Numbered from the stretch's first letter, positions 52,741-62,194 are shown. The stretch: DNA of 64,000 nt from Sporomusa ovata DSM 2662 (GCF_000445445.1 NZ_ASXP01000005.1:186053-250052), one strand, 5' to 3'. The notes: generated from the sequence alone by a model not told the origin. Numbers and translations: made by a program.

Positions 52741-53899
52741 CAATTACTCTAATTTTTATATCCAGCGTCGCCGCGGGAAATATCTCTTCATCCCAGCGAT
52801 CTTTTATTTTATCCCAGTAATGCGGATGCTGACGGTACACCAAATCACCAAGCATGACAGTATCGACTTTCAACGCCTGCTGCCTGGCAAAGCTGGCCTG
52901 AATCATTTTGGTAAATTCATCCGCCACCGCCTGCTCCACAGCAGACAAAAAATCCGGCTTCAAAACATCCTGCTGAATCTCGGTGTTTTCCCCCAGAATA
53001 CCGGCAAATTCTCCTTCTAAGCTAAACCTCACCCTATCGTTGTCGACAAAAGAATTTACTTTGACTACTGGCTCCAGCAGGTCAAAAATTATCAGCTTTT
53101 CCTCATTAGCGGGATTAGGCACTGAAAAAGCGCCTCCCTTAAGAATTTTTCTGATAATTTTGCTGCCGACAACTTCGTATTCGCTAAGAACCCCCACCAT
53201 CTTTGTCTCTTTATTGAAGAGTGCCGCTTGGGTTAATTTTATCTCTCCGTTTTCCTGCAATACTTCCGCCATGGCAAAAGAACGTTTTTCCCGTATTGCT
53301 TTTGAAACATTGCCAAGGTTAATAACACTGGCAAAATTGGGGGCAATATTGACATTGCGCATGGTTTTGGAGATAGCTATGCTATTTGCCTCTTCAAAAT
53401 TCAGTTTGCCTTTCAATACATCTTCTGCGCGCCCTGGGGTCACAAATAACTTTACCTGACGCCTCATGCCAGGATTTCTTAGAAAAAAGTCCAATAAGTC
53501 GCCAATGCCGTCCCTGGCCACCTCTTCACTGAAAATCATGATTTGCGTATCTTCTAAAAACGGACTGAAATACGTTTTGGCATTAATAGATCTGACAATT
53601 TCCATCAAGGATTCCCCTTCTCCGCTGAAAATATAATGGTTCCCGGAGTCAGCCGATTTTTCCCCCTCTGCTTTACTAAAACGCGGCATTTCCAGCGTCA
53701 CCCGATATTTGCGCCGGCCATGTTCCTGGACAACCTTCGGCAGGTCATATTTTCCTTTAGACTCCGGCATTGTTACATAGTCAACGGCAATCCCCAGAAC
53801 AAAACCGCGAGTTTCAATTTCCTTGCGATCCCAGCATCCTGTGGTTATAATACATAACAAGCAAAGTAGCAGCAACGCCAGCAAACGCCCCTTCAGCAT
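52715..53899 (-). CDS. gerAC: Spore germination lipoprotein GerAC (Ger(x)C family)
   Basis: 394 residues from ATG 53899 with GGAGAG upstream; an in-frame start 17 codons earlier lies inside gerAB and would spoil the signal. Lipobox TTGC followed by WDRKEIETRGFVLGIAVDY, the family signature. Three-domain Ger(x)C length is normal. It is the outer lipoprotein subunit of the A-B-C nutrient germinant receptor in the spore inner membrane. Its start overlaps the gerAB stop (ATGCTGA), so it is translationally coupled. Confidence 0.93.
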   Translation of the reverse strand: MLKGRLLALLLLCLLCIITTGCWDRKEIETRGFVLGIAVDYVTMPESKGKYDLPKVVQEHGRRKYRVTLEMPRFSKAEGEKSADSGNHYIFSGEGESLMEIVRSINAKTYFSPFLEDTQIMIFSEEVARDGIGDLLDFFLRNPGMRRQVKLFVTPGRAEDVLKGKLNFEEANSIAISKTMRNVNIAPNFASVINLGNVSKAIREKRSFAMAEVLQENGEIKLTQAALFNKETKMVGVLSEYEVVGSKIIRKILKGGAFSVPNPANEEKLIIFDLLEPVVKVNSFVDNDRVRFSLEGEFAGILGENTEIQQDVLKPDFLSAVEQAVADEFTKMIQASFARQQALKVDTVMLGDLVYRQHPHYWDKIKDRWDEEIFPAATLDIKIRVIVRRPGMTR

Positions 53900-54984
53900 G
53901 CTTTTTCTCTCCGTTTCCGCCGCCAAGCCAGCCATAACAGCAATGGCCATATGAACAGATCAAGCGTAATAAAACCATACTGGAGTACCTCGCCAATCTT
54001 ATCGGCAGTTTGAAAGTTTGGCAATGCCTCTATCAGATATATGACGATAGGCACCAGCAGCGCCGCAATCGGCCGGCCGTCTTCCAGCCTCAGCATGTGG
54101 CTTATGGCAAAAACAGCGAAATAAAGCCAATTAAGCATACAAGCCACAAATACCGGAATCCAAAAGATCAAAAAATAGGCGTCTATTCTTTCGATAAAGG
54201 TATCCGGTAGTTCTACGCTTCTATAGGCAATAATGGTAGGCAACAACATACGAGCGGTTTCTTGTTGCCCAAGAATCCCTTGCACAATAAAAGTAATCAG
54301 GGTATATACCACCGTAAGCACAATAACGCCGGCCGCGCTCCAGGCTAAAACTTTATTTTGCCGGGTAATGAAGGGAAACAACAAACCAATGGTAATCTCC
54401 GTGCCTGTATAGGAATACCAGGAGGGTATGGCGGCTTTAAGCACCGGCTTAATCCCCTGAGCCAGAAACGGCAGGTAATTGTTTTTGTCAATAGCCAGCA
54501 ACCCCAGCAAAATAATAAAAAGAAACACCATATGTGAAGTATAAAAAATCATCTGCTGCATACGCAGTACTGGCATCAACCCGTATTGACCGATATACAT
54601 CAGCAACAGCATGATACCGACCGGTATGACGTAAAGCGGCGTCCTATCAAACAAATATATGTTACCGGCAACGGCAAAAGACCGGTTGGACATCACCAGC
54701 ACCATGACCACCAGCACCGTAAAAAAAATATTTACCGCTTGCCCTAATACCGGTCCCAGCAAGATACAGTGATATTCGATGCAGGTCACATCAGGAAAAT
54801 AGGCCGCCAATCTAGCTATTATCCAGATGGTGGTAAGAAAAGCCGCTCCCGCGATAAACACCGACAGCCCCATATCTTCCCTGGCGATCTCCGCCACAAA
54901 GCGCGGCAGGGTGGCCATAGATACCCCAAAAGAGGAAATAATGGTGAATATAAATAATTGAAGCGGTGATATCTGTTGCACCAT
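53893..54984 (-). CDS. gerAB: Spore germination permease GerAB
   Basis: 363 residues with ten predicted membrane segments, an APC-superfamily-like permease. It begins ISPLQLFIFTIISSFGVSMA and contains SWYSYTGTEITIGLLFPFIT, both typical of endospore germination permeases. The B subunit carries the germinant (amino acid) binding pocket. It starts one base after gerAA ends and overlaps gerAC by seven bases. The germinant is not predictable by eye. Confidence 0.93.
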   Translation of the reverse strand: MVQQISPLQLFIFTIISSFGVSMATLPRFVAEIAREDMGLSVFIAGAAFLTTIWIIARLAAYFPDVTCIEYHCILLGPVLGQAVNIFFTVLVVMVLVMSNRSFAVAGNIYLFDRTPLYVIPVGIMLLLMYIGQYGLMPVLRMQQMIFYTSHMVFLFIILLGLLAIDKNNYLPFLAQGIKPVLKAAIPSWYSYTGTEITIGLLFPFITRQNKVLAWSAAGVIVLTVVYTLITFIVQGILGQQETARMLLPTIIAYRSVELPDTFIERIDAYFLIFWIPVFVACMLNWLYFAVFAISHMLRLEDGRPIAALLVPIVIYLIEALPNFQTADKIGEVLQYGFITLDLFIWPLLLWLAWRRKRREKAC

Positions 54985-54985
54985 C

Positions 54986-56629
54986 TTAGTTTTGCCCCCC
55001 GTTGTCCGGCAGTTGCTTACCGTCCACCGACTGTAAATAATCCGGTCGCTCCCCCATCTTTAAGGGCGGCGCCACCACCAGCGCATCTTTAGAATCACTA
55101 AGACTGCCGGTGTTTTTAGGTATTAGCGGCCCTAAATACGCCACTCCAAAACTTTCCAAAACACTAAGATGGCCCACTATGGCCAACAGCCCCAGCATAA
55201 CGCCAACCATCCCCAGCGCCGAACTAAGCAGCATAAGGGGCACGCGACACAGACGCACAATCAAATTTATCCGGTAATTGGCAATATTAAAAGAGGCAAT
55301 TGCCGTCAAGGCAATAACAATTACCATCGGCGCACTGATAAATCCCGCCCGGACGGTAGCCTCTCCGATAACCAGGCCGCCAACAATACTGACAGCAGGA
55401 CCAATGGGTTTAGGAAGCCGTACCCCGGCTTCCTGCAAGATTTCCAAGAAAGCTTCCATAATCAGCGCTTCTAACAAAGCCGGAAAGGGTATCCCCTGAC
55501 GTGCCGTAGCGATAGTAACCGTCAGTGGCGTGGGCAGCAGCCCTGGATGAAAAGTGGTTATTGCCACAAATAAGGCCGGCGTTGCCACCGCTATAAGGGC
55601 GGAAACATACCGGGTAAACCTGATTAAAGAGGCCACAGCCCATTTTTCGCTATAATCATCACTGACTTGGAAAAAATCAGAAAATACAGCTGGCGCCAGC
55701 AGCGCAAAAGGAGAAGTATCCATCAGAATAGCCACCTTTCCTTCTACCAGCGCTGCGACAGTCTTATCCGGCCTTTCGGTAGACAGCATGGTAGGAAATA
55801 GTGAATAAGGATGATCTTCCATTAGGCCCTGAAGCAAACCAATATTAGCAAACGCTTCCACATTAATTTTCGTCAACCGCCGCTCTACCTCCAAAGACAA
55901 ACCCGGGTTGGCAATGCCCTGAATAAACACAATAGCTACAGCGGTTTTGCTTCTGGCACCAAGCGTGAACTTCTTGACGATCAAATTTGGATCCTTAATG
56001 CGCCGCCGCAGCAAGGTTATATTAATAGACAGGCTTTCGATAAAAGCATCCCTGGCGGCCTGCAGACTAGATTCTGTCGGCGATTCAGAAATAGCACGAT
56101 ATTCCAGTTTCCGGCTATCAATGCGCACCAACGCAGAAATACCCTCCACCAACAGTATAGTCTCCCCTGATAATACCGCTTCCACCGCCTCTTCTATCTG
56201 GAAAACCTCACTAAAGGACACAACGCCCAGTAAGGTGTTTTTCAAGTATGTCAGTTCATCACTCACATACGGTGCGTTAGGTACCATGATCATTAATTTT
56301 TCAATTACATGACGGTTAAGCAACTCTTTGTCGATCATGCCTTCTATGAAAACAAGGGCGGCCTTGCGTTTTAATGCAGCCAGAAAAAACTCACGAATTT
56401 GAACATCATCGCTATTTCCTACCAATTCTTGTAGGTGTCTAAGATTCACAGCCAAGTCAGATGTTAAAGAATATGTTGTAGGATCAATATTTTGTTCACG
56501 TAAAGATCTTACAACTGCTTCCGTATCCTGAGCAACTTCCTGGGCATGGGCTATGAAGGACTTCAATTTTTTAAACTTAGCTGCAATAGCATGTTCTGAT
56601 AAACACGGATCTTTTTCATTTGAATACAT
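54986..56629 (-). CDS. gerAA: Spore germination protein GerAA
   Basis: 547 residues. The soluble N-terminal half contains VRSLREQNIDPTTYSL and YVSDELTYLKNTLLGVVSFS, then EGKVAILMDTSPFALLAPAV leads into four to five membrane segments and a conserved FPALLEALIMEAFLEILQEA segment. These are hallmarks of GerA-type A subunits. First gene of the leftward gerAA-AB-AC operon, expected to be made in the forespore. I could not find a convincing forespore sigma promoter by eye. The gap 56640-57187 upstream has no gene I can support. Confidence 0.95.
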   Translation of the reverse strand: MYSNEKDPCLSEHAIAAKFKKLKSFIAHAQEVAQDTEAVVRSLREQNIDPTTYSLTSDLAVNLRHLQELVGNSDDVQIREFFLAALKRKAALVFIEGMIDKELLNRHVIEKLMIMVPNAPYVSDELTYLKNTLLGVVSFSEVFQIEEAVEAVLSGETILLVEGISALVRIDSRKLEYRAISESPTESSLQAARDAFIESLSINITLLRRRIKDPNLIVKKFTLGARSKTAVAIVFIQGIANPGLSLEVERRLTKINVEAFANIGLLQGLMEDHPYSLFPTMLSTERPDKTVAALVEGKVAILMDTSPFALLAPAVFSDFFQVSDDYSEKWAVASLIRFTRYVSALIAVATPALFVAITTFHPGLLPTPLTVTIATARQGIPFPALLEALIMEAFLEILQEAGVRLPKPIGPAVSIVGGLVIGEATVRAGFISAPMVIVIALTAIASFNIANYRINLIVRLCRVPLMLLSSALGMVGVMLGLLAIVGHLSVLESFGVAYLGPLIPKNTGSLSDSKDALVVAPPLKMGERPDYLQSVDGKQLPDNGGQN

Positions 56630-57187
56630 ATTCTATTTCCTTCCTAGCTAGCATACCCATGAAAAAGTACTTATTTGTCCAATATTTAAGGTTATTTTCT
56701 CCGAAGTCAAAAGATACATGCACAACAATATAATGTTAGATTCGGAAAGCGGGAAAGTTTTGTCATATCCCCCTAATCTACTCTGCCTGTGTTCTTTGGG
56801 TATTTGCTCTTATACCAGTAAACGGAAAGTTTTCCATATCGTTTCATCACAGCATAAGCAACATGAGTAACATCAAATACTCCTTTTTCTCATTCCTCCC
56901 TGAATTTATTTAGATATTATTTACAAATAGTTGACTAAATATAACCAAAACGGCCTGTCTCACTATATTCTATACAGCCGACCACCAGTCACCACTTGAC
57001 CCGCGCGCTGGAAAAGCAATTGTAAGAGTAATCATTCTTTCCTGAGGAAATCAAATTTTGTCGAAAGGCCAGCATCGCGATTGTCAAAACGAATAACAAA
57101 AAGGCCTGTTTTCGCTAATAATTCGCAGAACCCGGCGTCCCAGAAGAGTAGTTGGGCACCATTGCCGGCGATTAATAATAAAGCTGA

Positions 57188-57493
57188 AGAAGACCTATCG
57201 CCGAAAATATCAAACTCCAAGACCCGCGCAGCTGGTCCAAACACTTTAAATGCCTGGCCAAAACAGCCGGTATCGATATCACCTTTCATAAACTCCGGCA
57301 CGATCACGCCAGCCGCCTTTCGGCCAACGGCGTCAGCATCAAAGACGCCCAGTATCGACTGGGCCACAGTACCACGCAAATGCTCCTCAACGTCTACACC
57401 CACAGGATATCCGGCGGCCAGGAAAAAATCGCCTCATGGCTTAACGCTTCCTTTCCGGTCGCACCGATCAATCATGAGACACCACTTCATTAA
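57188..57493 (+). pseudogene. Tyrosine recombinase (integrase) C-terminal remnant
   Basis: A 101-residue open stretch after an in-frame stop reads FHKLRHDHASRLSANGVSIK, then DAQYRLGHSTTQMLLNVYTH, carrying the catalytic HxxR, the LGHS-type His and the Tyr nucleophile of phage-type integrases. The N-terminal two thirds are absent or scrambled, and no start codon or ribosome site fits. It lies 110 bases from the 3' end of a tRNA-Arg gene, the standard position for an integrated element, so this is probably what is left of a genomic island. Confidence 0.8.
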
Positions 57494-57603
57494 AGTTTTA
57501 GAAAATGCAGTTTCCGCCGCGTTGTTGTACGGTTGTTGTAAAACTGCTATGAAAACGAAAAAAAGAGCTTTACGAAAACCTCGTAAAACCCTTGATATAC
57601 CTA

Positions 57604-57680
57604 TGGCGACCCCGGCAGGATTCGAACCTGCGACCTTTTGATTCGTAGTCAAACGCTCTATCCAGCTGAGCTACGGAGTC
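57604..57680 (-). tRNA. tRNA-Arg (anticodon ACG)
   Basis: 77 bases including encoded CCA. Acceptor GACTCCG / CGGGGTC, anticodon arm TTTGA-CTACGAA-TCAAA giving ACG, T arm with GGTTCGAATCC. The integrase remnant lies on its 3' side. Confidence 0.96.
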
Positions 57681-57704
57681 TTTTTTATTATTACAGCCTT
57701 CATT

Positions 57705-58055
57705 TAAAAACCGTAAGCCAGTTTCTGTTTTAGGAAATTATTTATCTAACGCATAAACTGCGTTCTTCCTTTTGGTTTGATTCCCTTCAGGAAGTTCCCC
57801 TACCAAAATTTGGGTTTCTGCCTCGTGGAGTTTACCACTTTTCACTAGACTGTCGCCAGTCTACTCTTTCTCTGTGCACTTTATGGCTACTTTCGGCTGC
57901 ATGAGTCGATTTTGCCGTCGTCAGAGCTTAGCTCTGCCCCAGCTTGCGCTGGGCACGAACATTACAACCATCTCAGGTTGTGGCAGTCTGGACTTTCCTC
58001 AACACTGCAATAAAGCAGTGCCGCAATTTCCCGTATTTAAAAGAAGGCTGGAATT
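57705..58055 (-). ncRNA. rnpB: RNase P RNA
   Basis: Leftward RNA of about 350 bases with the universal blocks GAGGAAAGTCC (58000-57990), GCAGAAACCCAAATTTTGG (57821-57803 region), TAGGGGAACTTCC, TTAGATAAAT and the 3' ACAGAAACTGGCTTAC (57728-57713). P2 can form from GGAAATT and AATTTCC. Ends are approximate. It lies between tRNA-Pro and tRNA-Arg on the same strand; RNase P trims tRNA 5' ends. Confidence 0.93.
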
Positions 58056-58139
58056 TTTACTAAGAGATTTATTATATTATGTCAACTAATTGTTTTGCAA
58101 TAAAAAAGATCAGCTTTTCTGACCCTTTTTAATAATATC

Positions 58140-58216
58140 TGGTCGGAGCGGCAGGATTCGAACCTGCGACCCCCTGGTCCCAAGCCAGGTACTCTACCAA
58201 ACTGAGCCACGCCCCG
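58140..58216 (-). tRNA. tRNA-Pro (anticodon TGG)
   Basis: 77 bases with encoded CCA. Acceptor CGGGGCG / CGCTCCG with one wobble pair, anticodon arm CCTGG-CTTGGGA-CCAGG giving TGG, T arm GGTTCGAATCC. Confidence 0.96.
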
Positions 58217-58310
58217 AATTGTTATATAGGTGTGCTTCACTGCTCAAAACTAGGCGATTCGCGCTAAGCAATCTTCACCTATCGGCTCGCTTCTTAAACT
58301 CTCTACTTAT

Positions 58311-58395
58311 TGGTGCGGGAGACAGGAATTGAACCTGCACGCCTCGCGGCGCTAGATCCTAAGTCTAGTGCGTCTGCCAGTTCCGCCACTCCCGC
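58311..58395 (-). tRNA. tRNA-Leu (anticodon TAG)
   Basis: 85 bases with a long variable arm and encoded CCA. Acceptor GCGGGAG / CTCCCGC, anticodon arm CTAGA-CTTAGGA-TCTAG giving TAG. Confidence 0.96.
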
Positions 58396-58449
58396 GTCCT
58401 CAGAACAATACTATACCAGCTGATTCAATTATTGTCAACTATAAGTATG

Positions 58450-59085
58450 TTATCTCTGATCTGCTACTATTAACTTGATACCTATTCCTACAAATATTGT
58501 TCCTGTTAACCAGCGAAAATATTGATATACATTTTGCTTAACGATCAACCACTGTCTTATTAGGCTTGATGCTTGCGCATATATACTAAGTACTATCAAT
58601 CCTAATATAAAGAAGATCACTCCATATAGCAGCATCGTATAAGCAGCACAATCACTACTAGAATCAATAAATTGAGGAAAAAAACTCACAAAGAAGATGG
58701 CTGTCTTCGGGTTTAACGCTGCAGTAAGAAATCCCTTGACAAATAAATCCCGGTTCGTTTTATCCACTTGCAGTTCACTACTGTCAACTACCTTGTCATT
58801 CTTCCTAATGATTTGAACTCCAGTGTAGAACATATATAATGCACCGCAAATTTTAACAACACCGTATGCCGTTGCCGATGTTTGCAAAATCACCGTTAGG
58901 CCTAATACTGCAGCTATCGCATACAAAAGATCACCTATGCTTGCTCCGCAAGCGGAAATCATAGCTGCTTTTTTACCCTGTGTTATTCCGCGTGTAATCA
59001 CATACAAGGTATTGGGTCCAGGCATTACCACCAGAACAAAAGATGCCATTACAAACACCAAGAGACTATGTAAGTCTATATTCAT
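58450..59085 (-). CDS. LysE/RhtB family amino acid exporter
   Basis: 211 residues from ATG 59085 with GGAGG seven bases upstream; an upstream in-frame start overlaps that site. Six membrane segments and the N-terminal family motif VMPGPNTLYVITRGITQGKK; central GFLTAALNPKTAIFFVSFFP is also typical. Such proteins export amino acids or their derivatives across the inner membrane. Monocistronic, upstream of the tRNA-Leu gene on the same strand. Substrate unknown. Confidence 0.92.
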   Translation of the reverse strand: MNIDLHSLLVFVMASFVLVVMPGPNTLYVITRGITQGKKAAMISACGASIGDLLYAIAAVLGLTVILQTSATAYGVVKICGALYMFYTGVQIIRKNDKVVDSSELQVDKTNRDLFVKGFLTAALNPKTAIFFVSFFPQFIDSSSDCAAYTMLLYGVIFFILGLIVLSIYAQASSLIRQWLIVKQNVYQYFRWLTGTIFVGIGIKLIVADQR

Positions 59086-59157
59086 CAGTCTACCTCCAAC
59101 CTTCACCGACTACTACTGTATATTATAGAAACTTTTGTTACTAAAAGAAATGAAACT

Positions 59158-59190
59158 ACCCATCACTTACTTTTTCAGTAAATGATGGGT
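59158..59190 (-). terminator. Hairpin after the CPBP gene
   Basis: Imperfect stem ACCCATCA...TGATGGGT (59158-59190). On the minus strand it is followed by a T-rich but interrupted tract, so it may be a weak terminator for the CPBP gene. Confidence 0.5.
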
Positions 59191-59213
59191 GCTAATCTGG
59201 AGCGGGTAGGGAC

Positions 59214-60095
59214 TTACGCTATTGCGGGATACGTAAATAATAAAAAGTGAATCAAATTCAAACTAAAATGAGCCACTATGCTAGACTCAATTCGGTTAGT
59301 CTGCTGATATATCCATCCGTATCCAAGTCCAGCGACAGTACTCCATATACTATAGGATATTCCCCCTGCATAGTGAGCAAAGCCAAAAAGCAGCGACGCA
59401 ATACTAACTGCGGTCAAATTTCCCCACGCACTATCTCTGAAAAACACAGCAAGATTTTTTTGAATAAATCCACGAAAAAATCCTTCCTCAGCCATACATA
59501 CCAAAAGTAAATTTGTTATTAGCCAAATTGGCAAACACTCTGGCAGCTTGGGATCAAAATGAACCTCACCAGCACTCAGCACTAAAAAAATTAAAACGAA
59601 AATAACCATCACTGTCTTAGGGATAGTTTGCTTAAACATAGCAATCCAGTCGTCTTTATTAGCCAATAACCGTTGGGTTAAACCCAAAATAAATAGTCCC
59701 ACAATCGTTTTATCAAAATTAAGATATAATGTAAATGGAATACCATCGTTACTAATATACACATTAGATAATACCTTAAGATTATGAAAATAAGGAATTG
59801 CATGTGCTCCCAGCCCATAAGCCACACATAGAACTACTATTCCTGCAATCACCCGCCCTGCAGGGGGCGCGTACTTTTTTTCGGTATAATACAAAGCATA
59901 CGCTATTGTAATAATCACCAAAACGGCATACACATCAATCTGATTACTCACCAAACCAAAAATACAAGCAATCGCAAAGGCTATGCTCCAGGCTGGAATT
60001 CTTGTTTCGTAAGGCACCCATAAAAGAAGAACCGCAATATATAGAAAACTATAGCATAGAATAGTTGCAGACGATAACATCTCCGGCCATATCAT
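59214..60095 (-). CDS. CPBP-family intramembrane metalloprotease
   Basis: 293 residues from ATG 60095 (GGGGTGAC upstream); a TTG 11 codons earlier is less likely. Seven or eight membrane segments. The ABI/CPBP motifs are complete: EEGFFRG (about 203-209), FGFAHY and a final HFSLNLIHF. Members are glutamate-type intramembrane proteases related to Rce1, involved in prenyl-protein processing or bacteriocin immunity in various bacteria. No linked substrate gene is visible. Confidence 0.88.
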   Translation of the reverse strand: MIWPEMLSSATILCYSFLYIAVLLLWVPYETRIPAWSIAFAIACIFGLVSNQIDVYAVLVIITIAYALYYTEKKYAPPAGRVIAGIVVLCVAYGLGAHAIPYFHNLKVLSNVYISNDGIPFTLYLNFDKTIVGLFILGLTQRLLANKDDWIAMFKQTIPKTVMVIFVLIFLVLSAGEVHFDPKLPECLPIWLITNLLLVCMAEEGFFRGFIQKNLAVFFRDSAWGNLTAVSIASLLFGFAHYAGGISYSIWSTVAGLGYGWIYQQTNRIESSIVAHFSLNLIHFLLFTYPAIA

Positions 60096-60284
60096 ACCGT
60101 CACCCCGGATTCTTATTTCTATAGGCAATTCGTTAGCTGATACTTTTTTTCCTTCAATTTACTCCAATTGGTTTAACCCGTATTTATACTACTCCTTTAC
60201 AGCAAACAAAATTATTGTCAAATATCTGTATTTACCAGCTATTATAATTCTCCATGTGGGCATAATACTTTTGGAGGTGATACT

Positions 60285-60431
60285 ATGAAAAACGAAAGCC
60301 GTAACAAAAATAACGAACAGTGCCGCAATGAGAGGAACCAAAAGAACCTTGAGTTCGCCCGTGAGTTATCTAACGTAGAAGATCGCCGTAATGAGAAAGA
60401 TTGCGGTGGCGGATGCGGTAGCAAACGGTAA
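60285..60431 (+). CDS. 48-residue charged protein with CGGGCG tail
   Basis: ATG 60285 is preceded seven bases by GGAGGTG, and a terminator follows at 60479. The protein is rich in Asn, Arg, Glu and Lys and ends in DCGGGCGSKR, with one further Cys at residue 13. No membrane segment. Strong signals and a proper terminator make this a real small gene. The composition resembles small spore or stress proteins, and the Cys-Gly tail could bind a metal; I cannot assign a family. Confidence 0.75.
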   Translation: MKNESRNKNNEQCRNERNQKNLEFARELSNVEDRRNEKDCGGGCGSKR

Positions 60432-60478
60432 CGTTCCTAAATAGTTCAATCTCCCGTCTTCTCATTTCCTTCCCCTCT

Positions 60479-60504
60479 AACGGCGGCTACTGTCGCCGTT
60501 TTTT
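60479..60504 (+). terminator. Intrinsic terminator of the small Cys-tail gene
   Basis: Stem AACGGCG / CGCCGTT with an eight-base loop, then six T (60499-60504). Confidence 0.85.
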
Positions 60505-60526
60505 AATTGGCAGGGATAGAGTCTGA

Positions 60527-61282
60527 TTAAGATTTATAACTATCAGGTTTTTCTAAAGGCTTGGTCGGATAGGGAGAAAATTCAATATGCATTTTTGGTA
60601 TCTCATCAAGACCGATTTGTGCATCAGTTATAACGAGGTTTAGCACATGTCCGCCTTTTTGAGCATCGTCAGAAAGAAAATGCAGATGATAACCGGCGGC
60701 ATTGGTATTACCCATATATGCTGGCAGCCAAAAGCCCACTAATCGCCCTGATACATTAGAGTATTCAAAAACGCTCTGTTCGCTAACTGCATCTGAAAGC
60801 AGTGGATAGGGTGGCTCGTATGGACCAACACTGCGCACTTTGATAGATTTGAAATTTCCTTTAATGATAATTGCATAAGGTAAATCATTACGTTTGCGAA
60901 GTTGATCAAGTTCCTTCTTTAGTAAATCCAGGCTAAGATCCGTAGCTTCCATCTTTTTCGTTATATCGGCAAAAAAATATTTAACTGCATAAAACGGAGT
61001 TTGAACATTATCATTTTCAACAGTGACCTTACCGTCCCTCGCCGCCTTATAAACTTTTCCATCTAATACAATCATTTCGCCATCAAGGCCGGCAAACGTT
61101 CCCAATCCCATAGTTCCCTGTTGCTTTATTTTTCCGACAGTAGCTACGCCATCATAATTTCCAGCGAGAAGTGCCTCAATTGTCGCTCCTTGATAGATGG
61201 TTTCTTTATCTACCGCAGGATTGGCCAAAGCCAGGGAACTGCCGAATACAATAAAGCACAGCACTAAAATCATTCTTCTCAT
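60527..61282 (-). CDS. Exported acetolactate decarboxylase
   Basis: 251 residues from ATG 61282, nine bases after GGAGGG. It starts with a signal peptide (RRMILVLCFIVFGSSLALAN). The mature part is the AlsD/BudA fold: GTFAGLDGEMIVLDGKVYKA, then GRLVGFWLPAYMGN and the zinc ligands of GYHLHFLSDDAQKGGH. The enzyme converts acetolactate to acetoin. Most AlsD proteins are cytoplasmic and encoded with alsS; here it is predicted to be exported and stands alone. An exported form is known from Brevibacillus. Confidence 0.9.
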   Translation of the reverse strand: MRRMILVLCFIVFGSSLALANPAVDKETIYQGATIEALLAGNYDGVATVGKIKQQGTMGLGTFAGLDGEMIVLDGKVYKAARDGKVTVENDNVQTPFYAVKYFFADITKKMEATDLSLDLLKKELDQLRKRNDLPYAIIIKGNFKSIKVRSVGPYEPPYPLLSDAVSEQSVFEYSNVSGRLVGFWLPAYMGNTNAAGYHLHFLSDDAQKGGHVLNLVITDAQIGLDEIPKMHIEFSPYPTKPLEKPDSYKS

Positions 61283-61503
61283 CGACACAAGCCCTCCACT
61301 AATTTAATATCTTTCCCTTGTTAAAGCCCTCAGATTCTGTACTCCTTTCCCTCATAACGTAATTATACCATTATATTCTAACTATTTACACTGTCAAAAG
61401 CATGTCTTTGACTTTGGGAAAGACACCCTGCGTAACCAAATTTAGACCTAATTCATATAGTAATGTGAATACAAAATTCCATTACTACTGGAGGGCAATT
61501 TCT

Positions 61504-62142
61504 ATGAATGTTTTTTACATGTTGCTATTGGGCTTTGCCGTCAGTCTTGACTCATTTGCCGCAGGCATCGCTTATGGTTTAAAAACCATTCGGATGCCGT
61601 TTCGCTCCCTAGCTATGATTGGCCTGATCACTGCCGTCTGCACCGGCTTTTCCATGTGGTGCGCCTATATGCTTGGCCAATTTATCGATGTCCATATTGC
61701 TGTTATTTTCGGTTCACTACTGTTAATCACACTTGGCGGATTCAATTTGTTCCAAGAATATCTGACTAAAGATATTCCCGCCTCCGATTTAGAAAAAGAA
61801 TTTGACACCCGTAAAATAACTTTGAAGATAGGAAAACTAATCATCTGCATTATGGGAAATCCGGAAACAGCCGACATTGATAAATCTAAATCTATCAGTC
61901 CCATGGAAGCAATCTTTCTGGGACTAGCTCTTGGCATTGATAACATGGTTGCCACCTTCGCTGCCAGTCTGTTAGGATTTCTGCCTCTTTATACACCGCT
62001 GATAATGGGCCTTATCCAAATGGCTTTTATCTCCTTCGGCAGTTGGTCATCTTCTCATCTGATATCGGAAAGCCTGAAAAAACGCTTTCCTTTCTTGCCT
62101 GGCGCTATTCTTATTCTCATCGGATTATTCCGTCTAGTATAA
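61504..62142 (+). CDS. ytaF: Sporulation membrane protein YtaF (MntP-like)
   Basis: 212 residues from ATG 61504, eight bases after GGAGGG; the frame continues upstream but without a start signal. Six membrane segments in two halves, each with an Asp-containing motif: GFAVSLDSFAAGIAYGLKTI and LGLALGIDNMVATFAAS. The two halves flank a hydrophilic loop (about 85-125). YtaF is a spore-associated relative of the manganese exporter MntP; its substrate is not established. Confidence 0.88.
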   Translation: MNVFYMLLLGFAVSLDSFAAGIAYGLKTIRMPFRSLAMIGLITAVCTGFSMWCAYMLGQFIDVHIAVIFGSLLLITLGGFNLFQEYLTKDIPASDLEKEFDTRKITLKIGKLIICIMGNPETADIDKSKSISPMEAIFLGLALGIDNMVATFAASLLGFLPLYTPLIMGLIQMAFISFGSWSSSHLISESLKKRFPFLPGAILILIGLFRLV

Positions 62143-62194
62143 GAGAAGCCCCTCGTTTACCAATTTTTTGACGCAGACGACTAGAAAACAACAT

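Noticed and set aside
57032..57641. Two long frames around the integrase remnant (one on each strand)
   Set aside because: They are out-of-frame shadows of the integrase tail, and the rightward one runs into the tRNA-Arg gene.
57874..58089. 71-codon rightward frame
   Set aside because: It lies entirely opposite the RNase P RNA gene.
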